A stretch of 64,000 nt of DNA from Moraxella canis (GCF_002014965.1 NZ_MUXT01000004.1:1-64000), one strand, 5' to 3'; positions 16,383-27,048 are shown, counted from the first letter of the stretch. Numbers and translations are program-made. Notes: generated from the letters alone by a model not told the origin.

Positions 16383-17156
16383 ATGAATTTTAGCAAGCAA
16401 TGGGTGGCATTTTTAACCATTTTAAAAAAAGAAATCAAACGAATACTGCGGATTTGGCCACAAACCTTATTACCGCCTGTCATCACCATGACCTTGTATT
16501 TTGTGATTTTTGGGCAGATGATCGGTAGCCGCGTCGGTGAGATGGGCGGCGTGTCTTATATGCAGTTTATTGTGCCGGGCTTGATCATGATGTCGGTCAT
16601 TACCAACAGCTATTCAAATGTGGTGTCGAGTTTTTTTAGTATGAAATTTCAAGGCAGTATCGAGGAGCTTTTGGTTTCCCCCATTTCCAAGCATACGATT
16701 TTACTTGGTTATGTCAGTGGCGGGGTATTTCGTGGTCTTGCCATTGCTTTGATTGTGACGATCGTGGCGCTGTTTTTTACAGAGCTAAGCGTGGTGCATT
16801 TTGGCGTGATGCTGACGACCATCATCGGGACTTCGGTGCTATTTTCGCTTGGCGGTCTGATAAATGCGGTGTTTGCTCGTTCATTTGATGACATTTCTAT
16901 CATTCCAAGTTTTGTGCTGACGCCACTGACATATCTTGGCGGCGTGTTCTATTCGTTGGATAATTTATCGCCATTTTGGCAAAATTTATCACTGCTCAAT
17001 CCCATCGTTTATATGGTCAATGCGTTTCGTTTTGGTATCTTGGGATACAGTGATGTCAATGTGTGGTGGTCATTGGTGGCGATTTTGGCATTTTGTGCTC
17101 TATTGTATACTACAGCGTATCGCTTATTAATTGATGGCTCAAAGCTTAGACTATAA
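16383..17156 (+). CDS. yadH: ABC-2 type exporter permease YadH
   Basis: Inner-membrane permease (257 residues) with six predicted helices, e.g. LLPPVITMTLYFVIF, and LIVTIVALFF. The ABC-2 family signature region is FSLGGLINAVFARSFDD...PLTYLGGVFYSL. It pairs with the upstream ATPase. queF follows 30 nt downstream and probably shares the transcript. Confidence 0.9.
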   Translation: MNFSKQWVAFLTILKKEIKRILRIWPQTLLPPVITMTLYFVIFGQMIGSRVGEMGGVSYMQFIVPGLIMMSVITNSYSNVVSSFFSMKFQGSIEELLVSPISKHTILLGYVSGGVFRGLAIALIVTIVALFFTELSVVHFGVMLTTIIGTSVLFSLGGLINAVFARSFDDISIIPSFVLTPLTYLGGVFYSLDNLSPFWQNLSLLNPIVYMVNAFRFGILGYSDVNVWWSLVAILAFCALLYTTAYRLLIDGSKLRL

Positions 17157-17186
17157 ACCATCATTGAGATGATAAAGGAATCGGAT

Positions 17187-18029
17187 ATGAGTATTCATGG
17201 CGTCTTAGGTGAGACCACAAGTTATCCAAAAAGTTATGACCCAAGTGTATTGTTTGCCATCTCGCGTGATTTGGGGCGCGATGAGATTGTAAAGCTAACT
17301 GGTGTGCAAGCCGATCAGCTGACAGATGGCGTGGATGTTTGGCAAGCGTTTGAGCTATCTTGGCTGAATGATCAAGGTATCTCAAAGGTGGCGATTGCTC
17401 GTATTAGCATTCCTGCTCATTCACCGAATATCGTGGAATCCAAATCGCTCAAGCTGTATCTTAATAGCTTGAATTTTACCTCATTTAGCGATGCATCAGA
17501 GGTTCAAGCGCTCATACAAAAAGATCTGTCAGCGTGTGTGGGCGCTGATGTGAGCGCTGAGATTATCCCGCTGAGTGGCAGCGGCTTTGAGGTGCATGAA
17601 CCGCTTGGGGTGTGCATTGATGAGGTGCTCGATGGCGGCAGCGGGGTGATTATTGGTGATGATATTGATGCTTCTGTACTAAGGCACCCGCCCGTGCATC
17701 AGATGGCAACTTATCAATTTCACACCAATTTGCTGCGCTCAAACTGCCCTGTGACCAATCAGCCGGACTGGGGGACGCTGTCAGTCTCAATCACGACTGA
17801 TAAGGCGCTCGATTATCAAAAAATCTTAAACTATGTGCTGACTTTTCGTAAGCACAATGGCTTTCATGAGCAGTGCGTAGAGCGTATTTTTGCTGATTTA
17901 TTGGTGAATTTTGAACCGTCATCTTTGATGGTGCAAGCCAACTATACTCGCCGAGGGGGCATAGACATTAATCCTGTCCGTGTGCTAAATCATGATTTGC
18001 CAGCCGTGACCAGACAAGTGCGTCAATGA
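17187..18029 (+). CDS. queF: 7-cyano-7-deazaguanine reductase
   Basis: NADPH-dependent reduction of preQ0 to preQ1 in queuosine biosynthesis. At 280 residues it is the long (YqcD-type) form with two tunnelling-fold halves. The catalytic Cys lies in LLRSNCPVTNQPDWG, and the FRKHNGFHEQCVERIF stretch carries the substrate Glu. ATG 17187 is chosen over an in-frame start 6 codons earlier because AAAGGA is 8 nt before it and the length then matches E. coli (282). It converges on proS through a shared terminator. Confidence 0.95.
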   Translation: MSIHGVLGETTSYPKSYDPSVLFAISRDLGRDEIVKLTGVQADQLTDGVDVWQAFELSWLNDQGISKVAIARISIPAHSPNIVESKSLKLYLNSLNFTSFSDASEVQALIQKDLSACVGADVSAEIIPLSGSGFEVHEPLGVCIDEVLDGGSGVIIGDDIDASVLRHPPVHQMATYQFHTNLLRSNCPVTNQPDWGTLSVSITTDKALDYQKILNYVLTFRKHNGFHEQCVERIFADLLVNFEPSSLMVQANYTRRGGIDINPVRVLNHDLPAVTRQVRQ

Positions 18030-18052
18030 ATGGCGGATTGATTTATTAGAAT

Positions 18053-18091
18053 AATTAAAAAACCTTGTCTTGATGACAAGGTTTTTTAATT
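18053..18091. terminator. Bidirectional terminator between queF and proS
   Basis: Perfect 17-bp stem (18053-18069 with 18075-18091), with A and T runs on both sides. Confidence 0.9.
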
Positions 18092-18106
18092 ATCAGCTAC
18101 TTAGAG

Positions 18107-19825
18107 TTAAAATAACGCCAGCAGCTCATCTAGGCTTAGCATCTGCTTATCGCCTGTGGCACGGTTGACATATTCGTATTTATTTTCAGCAAGATTTCTT
18201 TCTGAAACCACGACACGATGCGGAATACCGATCAGCTCAAGGTCAGCAAATTTCACGCCTGGGCGTTCATCACGGTCATCAAGTAGAACATTAATACCGC
18301 GAGATTTTAGGGTTTGGTACAGCTCTTCAGCCTTGGCTTCAGCATTACCATCTTTTGATTTCATTGGTACGATGGCAACATAAAATGGGGCAATGCTGTC
18401 CGCCTTATCTTGAGCTTCTGCCCAGATGATGCCATTATCGTCATGATTTTGCTCAATGGCAGCAGCGATGATGCGGCTGACACCAATGCCATAGCAGCCC
18501 ATCATCAAGGTCACAGGTTTGCCTTCTTTACCGAGTACTGAGCATTTTAAAGCTTTTGAGTATTTATCCCCCAGCTGGAAAATATGACCGACCTCGATAC
18601 CGCGTTTGATGCTAATCACGCCCTGACCATCTGGAGATGGATCGCCGTCAACCACATTGCGAATATCGACGATTTGGGTGATTTTGGCATCACGATCCCA
18701 GTTCATGCCAGTGGTATGCTTGTGCTCGATATTGGCACCTGATACGAAGTCAGACAGCGCCGCTGCGGCACGATCGACATAGGTCGGCATGTCCAAATCT
18801 ACGCTGATGTAGCCTTTGATCAGTCCAATGTCCTTTAGCTCATCTTCAGTCGCCATGGTCAAAGGAATATGAGCATCGGCAAGTTTTTCTGCTTTGATTT
18901 CATTTAATGTGTGGTCACCGCGCAAAACTAAGGCAATGAATTTGGGCGCCTCAGGATTATCTTGGCTGTGACTGCCTTTGACGATCAGCGTTTTGACGGT
19001 TTGGCTCAGTGGTATGTTTAGGTGCTTGGCGACCGCCTCACAAGTGGGCATGTCTGGTGTATCGACATCAGTGCGTGCTTGGGTGGGTGCCAAACGCTCG
19101 TCATGACAGACGGCTTCCGCAAGCTCCACATTGGCGGCAAAATCTGATTCGGTTGAGAATGCGATGTCATCTTCACCGCTGTCCGCCAGCACATGAAACT
19201 CATGCGATGCAAAACCACCAATCGAGCCTGTGTCTGCTTGCACGGCACGGAAATTGAGCCCCAAGCGCGTAAAAATACGGCTGTAGGCGTCATACATATC
19301 TTGATAAGTCATTGCCAGTGACTCTTTGTCAATGTGAAAAGAATACGCGTCTTTCATGGTAAATTCGCGAGCGCGCATCACCCCAAAGCGTGGACGGATC
19401 TCGTCGCGGAATTTGGTTTGGATCTGATAAAATGTGATCGGTAGCTGCTTGTAGCTTTTAAGTTCATTGCGCGCGATGTCGGTGATGACTTCTTCGTGGG
19501 TCGGACCTAGCACAAAATCTCGGCTGTGACGGTCTTTGAATCTCAAAAGCTCAGCGCCATAATCTTCCCAGCGCCCAGACTCATGCCAAAGCTCGCCTGG
19601 TTGCGTCACCGGCATCAAAAGCTCTTGGCTATGAATGCCCTCCATCTCCTCACGCACGATGCGCTCGACGCGCTTAAGCACACGCAGACCCATCGGCATC
19701 CATACATACAGACCTGATGCAAGCTTACGAATCAGACCTGCACGAACCATCAGCTGGCTTGAGACGATGTCGGCATCATTGGGCGTTTCTTTTAAGGTGG
19801 CAAATATAAATTGGCTGGCTTTCAT
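18107..19825 (-). CDS. proS: Prolyl-tRNA synthetase
   Basis: Class II aminoacyl-tRNA synthetase (572 residues, identical in length to E. coli ProS). Motif 2 lies around [27 protein letters not shown]. The YbaK-like editing insertion domain (removes misacylated Ala) follows at roughly 225-405, and motif 3 and the C-terminal anticodon-binding domain end with [17 protein letters not shown]. The start ATG (19823-19825) follows AAAGG; eight further in-frame codons upstream are unlikely to be translated. It is monocistronic on the minus strand. Confidence 0.95.
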   Translation of the reverse strand: MKASQFIFATLKETPNDADIVSSQLMVRAGLIRKLASGLYVWMPMGLRVLKRVERIVREEMEGIHSQELLMPVTQPGELWHESGRWEDYGAELLRFKDRHSRDFVLGPTHEEVITDIARNELKSYKQLPITFYQIQTKFRDEIRPRFGVMRAREFTMKDAYSFHIDKESLAMTYQDMYDAYSRIFTRLGLNFRAVQADTGSIGGFASHEFHVLADSGEDDIAFSTESDFAANVELAEAVCHDERLAPTQARTDVDTPDMPTCEAVAKHLNIPLSQTVKTLIVKGSHSQDNPEAPKFIALVLRGDHTLNEIKAEKLADAHIPLTMATEDELKDIGLIKGYISVDLDMPTYVDRAAAALSDFVSGANIEHKHTTGMNWDRDAKITQIVDIRNVVDGDPSPDGQGVISIKRGIEVGHIFQLGDKYSKALKCSVLGKEGKPVTLMMGCYGIGVSRIIAAAIEQNHDDNGIIWAEAQDKADSIAPFYVAIVPMKSKDGNAEAKAEELYQTLKSRGINVLLDDRDERPGVKFADLELIGIPHRVVVSERNLAENKYEYVNRATGDKQMLSLDELLALF

Positions 19826-20016
19826 GATATGACCTTTAAAATTAAGCAAAGCTAAACTTTATTTTTTGAAATAAATATTTTATGAAACAAAACTCATAAA
19901 CAGCTTATATTACGGCAAACTTTAAAGAATGTACAACAAATTTTTGGGGATTTTACACAAATTTCTTGGCTTTTATGGTATTTTAAACAACACGATCTCA
20001 ATCAACGGATTTTAAA

Positions 20017-20688
20017 ATGATTCGACAAGATTTGACCAATCATTGCCGCCAACAAGGCAAGGCGGCATATATTGTGATGGCGCTTTTGGGTATGTTGGCG
20101 CTGATTGCCGTATTTATGCTAGTCAAAAAGCCGGATGCTCAAGCCGAAGTGATCACGCGAGAGGGCGTCATCACAGAGATTCAGTCGCTGTCTCGCCTAC
20201 AAACGGCGGCATTTGGGGTTGAGACCATTGTGATTGCCAATAAAGATGGCACATGGCAGGCGCTTTGGCAAGACAAGCAACGAGGGCTATTTGTTATCAA
20301 AGGTCGAGTGCTTGCAGGCATTGATTTGAGTGCCATCGGATCTGAGATGGTGCATATCAGCGAATCGCAGAATGCAGCAGGCGAGCCCATCCAAAGCGTA
20401 CATATCACTTTGCCGCCGTCTGAGATCTTTGAGGTATTTTTGGATAATATTGAAGTATATGATTGGCAAACTGGTTTATTTGGGGCGGTAGCTGGCGATC
20501 CGGCATTATTTGCCAAAGCTCAAGCCGATGCCAAAGCACAGGTACTTTCTAAAGCATGTCAAGGTGATGTGCTGACCTTGGCGATGACCAACGCTGCCGA
20601 GCAAGTCAAAAATCTATTCATGCTCACAGGTGCGCAGGTGGAAGTCTCAACCCAAGGTACGGGCGCTTGTCAATTGCCAAGCTCATAG
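20017..20688 (+). CDS. DUF4230 membrane-anchored protein
   Basis: Predicted periplasmic protein (223 residues) with one N-terminal membrane helix (residues ~17-37). The remainder matches the DUF4230 pattern: ITEIQSLSRLQTAAF near the start, the LPPSEIFEVFLDNIEVYDWQTGLFG core and a helical end with AQADAKAQVLSKACQGDVL. The family resembles an SPFH/stomatin-like fold in layout, but no function is established. trpF starts 10 nt downstream, so the two are probably cotranscribed without an obvious functional link. Confidence 0.75.
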   Translation: MIRQDLTNHCRQQGKAAYIVMALLGMLALIAVFMLVKKPDAQAEVITREGVITEIQSLSRLQTAAFGVETIVIANKDGTWQALWQDKQRGLFVIKGRVLAGIDLSAIGSEMVHISESQNAAGEPIQSVHITLPPSEIFEVFLDNIEVYDWQTGLFGAVAGDPALFAKAQADAKAQVLSKACQGDVLTLAMTNAAEQVKNLFMLTGAQVEVSTQGTGACQLPSS

Positions 20689-20697
20689 GTATTTTAG

Positions 20698-21366
20698 ATG
20701 ACTTACTCTTTGAAAGATGCGCCACAGTCAGTCATGCGCATCAAGTTTTGTGGCTTTAGGCGCGCCCAAGATGTTCAAGCGGCAGTAGCGGCGGGCGCCG
20801 ATGCCATTGGACTTGTGTTTTATCCGCCCAGCCCGCGATCTGTCGATGCCGCGCTTGCCCAAACCCTTGTGGCACATATTCCAGCTTTTGTGACTATTGT
20901 GGCGCTGGTGGTGAACATCAGTGATGATGAGCTGATTCATATCGCTAACACTGTGCCTTTTGATGTGATACAATTTCATGGTGATGAATCTGCAAGTGAA
21001 TGCCAAAGACAAGCGGCGCTCGTAGGCAAGCGCTGGATCAAGGCGCTTCGCATTGATGCATCTCGACACGATGCCCAAGCGATCACTCAGATGATCAATG
21101 AGTATCATGCTAAAGGAGCGGTGTCGATTTTGCTTGATGCTTATCATGCGGACAAGTTTGGCGGCACGGGCGAGCGGTTTGATTGGTCAATTATCCCTAA
21201 ACATGCCAGTTTGCCGATCATTTTGGCAGGTGGTCTGACCCCTGAAAATGCTGCGCTCACCAAGCAGCTGCCGATCCATGCTGTGGATGTCAGCGGCGGC
21301 ATTGAATCAGCCAAAGGCGTCAAGGACATTGACAAAATGCAAGCTTTTATTACAGCTGTCAGATAG
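20698..21366 (+). CDS. trpF: Phosphoribosylanthranilate isomerase
   Basis: TIM-barrel enzyme (222 residues) of tryptophan synthesis that converts PRA to CdRP. The catalytic Cys is in IKFCGFRRAQD (usually KICGxTR), with Phe replacing the common Ile/Leu neighbours. The catalytic Asp is in HAVDVSGGIE, and the phosphate-binding loops include LAGGLTPENA. Two starts are possible, 20698 and 20734; the second would remove 12 residues that precede the conserved barrel start. Confidence 0.93.
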   Translation: MTYSLKDAPQSVMRIKFCGFRRAQDVQAAVAAGADAIGLVFYPPSPRSVDAALAQTLVAHIPAFVTIVALVVNISDDELIHIANTVPFDVIQFHGDESASECQRQAALVGKRWIKALRIDASRHDAQAITQMINEYHAKGAVSILLDAYHADKFGGTGERFDWSIIPKHASLPIILAGGLTPENAALTKQLPIHAVDVSGGIESAKGVKDIDKMQAFITAVR

Positions 21367-21514
21367 ATTTTGTTTGGCGTTAGACGGCTGATTGGCTTTA
21401 TATTTTAAATACAAAATAAAAGCCAACAATCAAATGATGCCAAATTCTGACGATTTTGATATAGTGGCTTTTTTAGCCATCAGTGAGTCAATCATGGATA
21501 AAATAGGACACCAT

Positions 21515-22258
21515 ATGCATATTATTGTCACAGGCGCAACAGCAGGACTGGGAGAGCAAATTGCGCGAGATTTTGCAGCCCTAGGGCACACCGTCTATGG
21601 TACAGGCAGGCGACTGGATAAATTAAATGCACTTAAGGCAGAGCTTGGCGAGCACTTCATACCGCTTCATTTCGATGTTTGTGATACTAAGGCGATGTCA
21701 GAAGTGCTTGGCGGCATTGATCTGACCAAGATTGATGTGCTGATTAATAATGCGGGGCTTGCGCTTGGGCTTGAGCCGGCACACCTTGCCGACATTCAAG
21801 ACTGGCAGACCATGATAGATGTGAATATCAAAGGACTGGTGGGTGTGACGCATCTGGTTTTGCCGTATATGGTGGCAAATAATCATGGATTGATCATTAA
21901 CATCGGTTCAACAGCGGGCAATCATCCATATTTTGGCGCAAATGTGTATGGCGCTTCTAAGGCTTTTGTTAAGCAATTTAGCAATAATCTTAGAGCTGAT
22001 CTGATCAATACACGAGTGCGTGTGACAAATATTGAGCCTGGTATGTGCGGCGGTACGCAGTTTAGTCAGGTACGTTTTAAAGGCGATGACACCAAGGCAG
22101 CCGCAGTCTATGAAGGTGTGGAGTATCTGACCGCTAGCGATATTAGCAATACAGTGCAGTGGGTCGCCTCACAGCCTTGGCATGTGAATATCAATGCCAT
22201 CGAGCTGATGCCAACTGCCCAAACTTATGCAGGGCTTGCGGTTGCGCGCGATATTTAA
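21515..22258 (+). CDS. ydfG: YdfG-like short-chain dehydrogenase
   Basis: SDR oxidoreductase (247 residues). The NADP-binding motif is TGATAGLGE, the structural NNAG is present, the active-site Ser lies in GSTAGNHP and the catalytic Tyr-Lys in YGASKAFVK. Length and the TNIEPGMCGGTQFSQVRFKGD segment match E. coli YdfG, which oxidises L-allo-threonine and reduces malonic semialdehyde and related 3-hydroxy acids. ATG 21515 is chosen because AGGA lies 7 nt before it, although the frame stays open to 21392. It sits between trpF and trpB. Confidence 0.88.
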   Translation: MHIIVTGATAGLGEQIARDFAALGHTVYGTGRRLDKLNALKAELGEHFIPLHFDVCDTKAMSEVLGGIDLTKIDVLINNAGLALGLEPAHLADIQDWQTMIDVNIKGLVGVTHLVLPYMVANNHGLIINIGSTAGNHPYFGANVYGASKAFVKQFSNNLRADLINTRVRVTNIEPGMCGGTQFSQVRFKGDDTKAAAVYEGVEYLTASDISNTVQWVASQPWHVNINAIELMPTAQTYAGLAVARDI

Positions 22259-22302
22259 ATTTTTTAGAAGTGGTTTAAAAGGTTAATAAAATAAGGTAAT
22301 TT

Positions 22303-23517
22303 ATGACAACGAATCTTGATTTTGGACAATTCCCTGACGCCAGCGGACATTTTGGCGTACACGGTGGTCGTTTTGTTTCAGAGACTTTGATGAAGGCGCT
22401 TGAAGAGCTTGAGCAGATCTATAAAACTGCCAAAGCCGATCCTGAGTTTTGGAATGAATTCATGGCGGACTTGACGGATTATGTCGGACGCCCAACGCCA
22501 CTATATTTTGCTGAGCGCTTGAGTCGTGAGATTGGCGGTGCCAAAATCTTTTTTAAGCGTGAGGATTTGAACCATACAGGCGCTCATAAAGTTAATAATA
22601 CCATCGGTCAGGCGCTGCTCGCTAAGATGGTTGGCAAAAAGCGCATCATTGCGGAGACGGGAGCAGGTCAGCATGGCGTCGCTACCGCCACGATTGCGGC
22701 GCGTCTTGGTCTTGAGTGTGTGGTTTATATGGGTGCAGATGATGTCGAGCGCCAAAAAATGAACGTCTATCGGATGCGCCTGCTTGGGGCGACCGTCGTG
22801 CCTGTCACTTCAGGTTCACGCACCCTAAAAGATGCCATGAATGAAGCCATGCGTGATTGGGTGGCAAATGTCGATACCACTTATTATATCATCGGCACAG
22901 TGGCAGGTCCGCATCCTTATCCGATGCTCGTACGCGATTTTCAGGCGATCATTGGTCGTGAAGCAAGGATTCAACATCTTGAAAAAACAGGTCGCCTGCC
23001 TGACGCATTGGTGGCGTGTGTTGGCGGCGGGTCGAATGCCATTGGACTGTTTTATGATTTTTTGAATGACGGTGAAGTGGCGATGTATGGCGTGGAAGCC
23101 AATGGTCTAGGTCTTGATACGCCTGATCATGCAGCACCCCTGCAGGCAGGACGCGTGGGCGTTTTGCATGGTAATCGTACTTATCTGATGGCAGACGATG
23201 AAGGTCAAATCTTGGGCACGCATTCGATCTCAGCAGGGCTTGACTATCCAGGTGTGGGACCTGAGCACAGCTTTTTAAAAGATGTTGAGCGTGTTCACTA
23301 TGTCGGCGCGACAGATGATGAGGCTTTACATGCCTTTAAAGAAGTCACTCGCAAAGAAGGCATCATCCCAGCGCTTGAAAGCGCCCATGCAGTGGCTTAT
23401 GGTCTAAAATTAGCAGCAACCATGCGCCCAGATCAGTCAATTATCGTGAATATGTCAGGTCGTGGCGATAAGGACTTGCATACAGTCATGGCAAAAGATG
23501 GTATTGAAGCTGACTAA
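22303..23517 (+). CDS. trpB: Tryptophan synthase beta chain
   Basis: PLP enzyme (404 residues) condensing indole with serine. The PLP lysine lies in [10 protein letters not shown], the phosphate-binding loop is GGGSNAIG, and the substrate region [12 protein letters not shown] and monovalent-cation region are normal. AAGG precedes the ATG. trpA follows 43 nt downstream, forming the standard trpBA pair of the alpha2-beta2 complex. Confidence 0.97.
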   Translation: MTTNLDFGQFPDASGHFGVHGGRFVSETLMKALEELEQIYKTAKADPEFWNEFMADLTDYVGRPTPLYFAERLSREIGGAKIFFKREDLNHTGAHKVNNTIGQALLAKMVGKKRIIAETGAGQHGVATATIAARLGLECVVYMGADDVERQKMNVYRMRLLGATVVPVTSGSRTLKDAMNEAMRDWVANVDTTYYIIGTVAGPHPYPMLVRDFQAIIGREARIQHLEKTGRLPDALVACVGGGSNAIGLFYDFLNDGEVAMYGVEANGLGLDTPDHAAPLQAGRVGVLHGNRTYLMADDEGQILGTHSISAGLDYPGVGPEHSFLKDVERVHYVGATDDEALHAFKEVTRKEGIIPALESAHAVAYGLKLAATMRPDQSIIVNMSGRGDKDLHTVMAKDGIEAD

Positions 23518-23560
23518 GCCACCACCAATTACCGACAGTAAATGATTTGATGAGAACATA

Positions 23561-24391
23561 ATGAAAACAAGAATTGAACTGACTTTTGAGGCGCTGCGCC
23601 AAGCTGGCAAAAAAGCGTTAATCCCTTATATTATGGCTGGCGATCCACGTCCTGATGTGACGGTGGATTTGATGCATAAGCTTGTTGAGCATGGGGCGGA
23701 CATCATCGAGGTGGGGCTGCCATTTAGTGATCCGATGGCGGACGGACCTGTGATTGCCCATGCAGCCGAAAGGGCGCTGGCGGCAGGCGTGAGTACGCGA
23801 GATGCGCTGAATATGGTTGCCAAATTTCGTGAGCTTAACCAAACGACGCCTGTATTAGTGATGGGTTACCTAAATCCAGTTGAAATCATTGGTTATGATA
23901 ACTTTGCCAAGATGTGCGCTGACGCTGGCGTCGATGCGATCTTAATGGTGGATCTGCCACCAAGCGAGGCAGGGAGTTATCCCAAAGCGCTCACTGAACG
24001 GACCGATCACCCCATCAATCAAATTTTCTTGCTTTCACCGACCACCGAGCCTGACCGCCGCGCCAAAGTGATCGAAAACTGTAGCGGATTCATCTATTAT
24101 GTATCGCTCAAAGGCGTGACAGGCTCGGGCGCGCTGGATGTGGACGAAGTGCGCAAGCAAGTTGCGCAAGTCAAGAGCGAAACCGATATCCCTGTATGCG
24201 TGGGCTTTGGTATTCGTGATGGTGCTTCCGCCAAGGCGCTGGGTGCGGTGGCAGACGGCGTGATCGTCGGCTCAGAACTGGTCAAAAACTTTGCCGTCTG
24301 TGACAATGATGATCAAAAGATCGCCCAAGCCAAAGCTAAGCTGCTTGCCAAGATGGATGAATTAAGACAAGCGCTTGATGAGATTCATTGA
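23561..24391 (+). CDS. trpA: Tryptophan synthase alpha chain
   Basis: TIM-barrel lyase (276 residues) releasing indole from indole-3-glycerol phosphate. The catalytic Glu and Asp lie in IIEVGLPFSDPMADGP; PYIMAGDP, SPTTEPDR and VGFGIRDG are also conserved. It channels indole to TrpB, encoded immediately upstream. Confidence 0.97.
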   Translation: MKTRIELTFEALRQAGKKALIPYIMAGDPRPDVTVDLMHKLVEHGADIIEVGLPFSDPMADGPVIAHAAERALAAGVSTRDALNMVAKFRELNQTTPVLVMGYLNPVEIIGYDNFAKMCADAGVDAILMVDLPPSEAGSYPKALTERTDHPINQIFLLSPTTEPDRRAKVIENCSGFIYYVSLKGVTGSGALDVDEVRKQVAQVKSETDIPVCVGFGIRDGASAKALGAVADGVIVGSELVKNFAVCDNDDQKIAQAKAKLLAKMDELRQALDEIH

Positions 24392-24487
24392 TTTTTGCTG
24401 AATCAAAAGTCTTAAGTGGGCGGGCATGGTCGCTTGTGATGGCATGACTTGATGGGCTGTGGGCTAAATTTTGTTTGCCAAAATCAA

Positions 24488-24515
24488 TTTACAAGTGTAA
24501 ACTATATGCCATATT
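24488..24515 (+). promoter_or_regulatory. Possible promoter of accD
   Basis: TTTACA (24488-24493) with CATATT (24510-24515) at 16-nt spacing, about 35 nt before the accD start. The -35 lies in a small palindrome (TTTAC-AAGT-GTAAA, 24488-24501). Confidence 0.4.
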
Positions 24516-24550
24516 GGGTGGATGCCCAAACATAGTAAAAAGGATAAATT

Positions 24551-25432
24551 ATGAGTCAAACTCAACTGACCGAACCCACCAGTTGGCTAAAGCGTGAAGT
24601 GCCTGGCGTTAAGCGAACCACTGTGCCGACCTTGACCGCTGTCGAGACTGAGCCGTCGACCGAGTGCCCAAATTGCCATGCGCTGATTACCAATACGGCG
24701 CTGAATTTGAACCAGTATGTGTGCCCTGAATGCGATCATCATTTGACTATGACGGCGCGTCAGCGTTTGGAGTGGTTCTTGAATTGCATTGATTCAGAGC
24801 TTGGTCAAGAGTTCACGACAGGCAATCCTTTGCATTTTGTGGATTCTAAGCCTTATCCTGAACGTATGAAAGAAGCCCAAAATAAGACCGGCGAATCTGA
24901 AGGCTTGGTGGTGATGACAGGTAAGCTTAAAAACTTAGATGTCATTGCTTGTGCTTTTGATTTTCGCTTTATGGGCGGATCTATGGGGTCTGTGGTGGGC
25001 GACCGCTTTGTCCAAGCTGCCGAAACAGCCTTGGCACAGCGAAAGCCCTTGGTATGCTTTGCTGCGTCAGGCGGCGCGCGTATGCAAGAAGGGCTGTTAT
25101 CGCTCATGCAGATGGCACGCACATCCGCTGCCATCGAAAGATTGAGACTGGCAGGCGTGCCTTATGTGGTAGTGCTGACCAACCCTGTGTATGGCGGTGT
25201 GACTGCATCTTTGGCGATGCTTGGTGATGTACATATCGCCGAACCCAAGGCGATGATTGGCTTTGCAGGTAAGCGCGTCATTGAGCAGACAGTGCGTGAG
25301 GTGCTTAATGAGCCTTTTCAGCGAGCTGAGTTTTTGCTTGAAAAAGGCGCGGTGGATATGGTGGTGCATCGCCATGAACTCATCGATACGACGCATCGCA
25401 TTTTAGCAAAACTCTCAAAAGCTGCCGTTTAG
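24551..25432 (+). CDS. accD: Acetyl-CoA carboxylase carboxyltransferase subunit beta
   Basis: Beta subunit (293 residues) of the carboxyltransferase half of acetyl-CoA carboxylase, the first step of fatty acid synthesis. The N-terminal four-Cys zinc ribbon is visible (CPNCHALI and CPECDHH). The crotonase-like core includes FMGGSMGSVVGD, CFAASGGARMQEG and NPVYGGVTASLAMLGD. accD-folC-SPOR order is conserved in gammaproteobacteria. AAAGGA precedes the ATG, and a terminator follows. Confidence 0.97.
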   Translation: MSQTQLTEPTSWLKREVPGVKRTTVPTLTAVETEPSTECPNCHALITNTALNLNQYVCPECDHHLTMTARQRLEWFLNCIDSELGQEFTTGNPLHFVDSKPYPERMKEAQNKTGESEGLVVMTGKLKNLDVIACAFDFRFMGGSMGSVVGDRFVQAAETALAQRKPLVCFAASGGARMQEGLLSLMQMARTSAAIERLRLAGVPYVVVLTNPVYGGVTASLAMLGDVHIAEPKAMIGFAGKRVIEQTVREVLNEPFQRAEFLLEKGAVDMVVHRHELIDTTHRILAKLSKAAV

Positions 25433-25455
25433 CTTACACTTAAATTTGATGCATT

Positions 25456-25482
25456 AAAGACGCTTTGTAGGCGTCTTTTTTG
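25456..25482 (+). terminator. Terminator of accD
   Basis: Perfect 8-bp stem (25456-25463 with 25471-25478) continuing into a T run. Confidence 0.85.
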
Positions 25483-25575
25483 TTGGCAAATAAAATCCTC
25501 CAACCCTGAGTGATTTTTGTTTTAAAAGCCCACCAAACCAAGTACAATAGCCTAAAGTATTTGGGAATCATAATT

Positions 25576-26889
25576 ATGACAAGAACTTTAAGCCAGTGGC
25601 TAGAATATATCGGTGGCATTCATGTCTCCGCCATTGATATGGGGCTTGAGCGCGTGTTGCCTGTTGCCAAGCGCTTGGGCATTCTAAAAGATAGTAGGGT
25701 ATCTGATAAAAAACCAACAGTTTTTATGGTGGCAGGCACCAATGGTAAAGGCTCAACCACGGCAACCATCGCCGCAATTTGTCAAGCAGCTGGTCTAAAA
25801 ACTGCACTGTATCAGTCGCCGCATTTGGTATCTTTTACTGAGCGTATTCGCATTGATGGCGAGCAGATCACCGAAAGTGATTTGGTGGCAGCCTTTGAGG
25901 TAGTGGAAGCGGCGCGCCTTGCTGAGAATTTGACCTTGTCATTTTTTGAGATGACGACTTTGGCGGCATTTTGGTATTTTGAGCAGTCAAACTGTGATGT
26001 GTGGGTGCTTGAAATTGGGCTTGGCGGACGCTTGGATGTCGTTAACATCATTGATCCTGATGTTGCTGTCATTACTAATATTGGCATTGATCATGTGGAC
26101 TGGTTGGGTGATGATATTGAGGGTATCGGTCAAGAAAAAGCAGGCATTATCCGAGCGGATATTCCTGTGATCTTGGGCGCACGCCAGATGCCAAACAGTG
26201 TGCATGCAGTGGCAAACAGTTTGACGAGTCGTGTATATCAGTTGGGCGTGGACTATGACTATGTCGATCAAGGTGAAGCATGGATTTTTACAAATGATGC
26301 CTTGACCATGCGACTGCCTAAGCCAAAATTATCCTTACAAAATGCTGTCAACGCCGTCGAAGCAGTATTACAAAGTGGTTTACAGATTCATACCGATGCC
26401 ATCACGCATGGACTTGATAAGGTTAGACTCTCTGGGCGATTTGACCAGCGTACGATCGAAAATAGGCACTGGATCTTTGATGTGGCACACAATGCTCATG
26501 GCATCGAGTTTTTCTTAAGACAGTGGATTTTGGCGTGGCATCAGCATCTCAAAGACTATCCTGATGCATCGCTTAAAGTCCTGTTTTCGATGTTGGGTGA
26601 TAAAGATGTCGGTGCAGTATTGAGCGCTGTGGCATCTGCCAAGGATGAGATCGCCATTGATCAGTGGCATGTGGCTGCTATTGATCACCCAAGAGCAATG
26701 CCGCTAGAGACGCTTTTAAACCAAGTATATGCATACATCGATCCGTCTCAAGTCATATCCTATCAAAGCCTACCGTCAGCCACCCGCGGTATTTTGGCGG
26801 ACAGTCAGCCTAAGGATATGATTGTGGTGTTTGGCTCATTTCATACGATCAGCGAAAGCTTGATTGAGTTATTTGGTAAGCCATATTAA
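25576..26889 (+). CDS. folC: Bifunctional folylpolyglutamate/dihydrofolate synthase
   Basis: Mur-ligase family ATP enzyme (437 residues) that adds Glu to dihydropteroate and extends folate polyglutamate chains. The P-loop is GTNGKGST. SPHLVSFTERIRIDGEQI, the LEIGLGGRLDVVN metal region and the C-terminal domain with FDVAHNAHGIEFF are typical. ATG 25576 is preferred (GGGAA upstream, normal length), although the frame is open for 22 codons upstream. It precedes the SPOR-domain gene, as in Pseudomonas. Confidence 0.95.
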   Translation: MTRTLSQWLEYIGGIHVSAIDMGLERVLPVAKRLGILKDSRVSDKKPTVFMVAGTNGKGSTTATIAAICQAAGLKTALYQSPHLVSFTERIRIDGEQITESDLVAAFEVVEAARLAENLTLSFFEMTTLAAFWYFEQSNCDVWVLEIGLGGRLDVVNIIDPDVAVITNIGIDHVDWLGDDIEGIGQEKAGIIRADIPVILGARQMPNSVHAVANSLTSRVYQLGVDYDYVDQGEAWIFTNDALTMRLPKPKLSLQNAVNAVEAVLQSGLQIHTDAITHGLDKVRLSGRFDQRTIENRHWIFDVAHNAHGIEFFLRQWILAWHQHLKDYPDASLKVLFSMLGDKDVGAVLSAVASAKDEIAIDQWHVAAIDHPRAMPLETLLNQVYAYIDPSQVISYQSLPSATRGILADSQPKDMIVVFGSFHTISESLIELFGKPY

Positions 26890-26937
26890 ATTGTAAAAAC
26901 ATTTACCCATATCACACAAATTTTATATATGATTGTC

Positions 26938-26966
26938 TTGACAATTTGATAAAAAAACGATATTTT
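26938..26966 (+). promoter_or_regulatory. Promoter of the LysM-SPOR gene
   Basis: TTGACA (26938-26943), a 17-nt spacer and TATTTT (26961-26966), about 80 nt upstream of the start. Confidence 0.6.
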
Positions 26967-27048
26967 TATTAGTTTATGATAAAATTAGCCTTATGGCGAC
27001 ATATGCAAATTCTATCTATAAAGTCAATAACAGGTTGGTGGTTTGGTT

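Noticed and set aside
24488-24501. TTTAC-AAGT-GTAAA as an operator of accD
   Set aside because: Too short and A/T-rich to separate from chance; kept only as part of a possible promoter.
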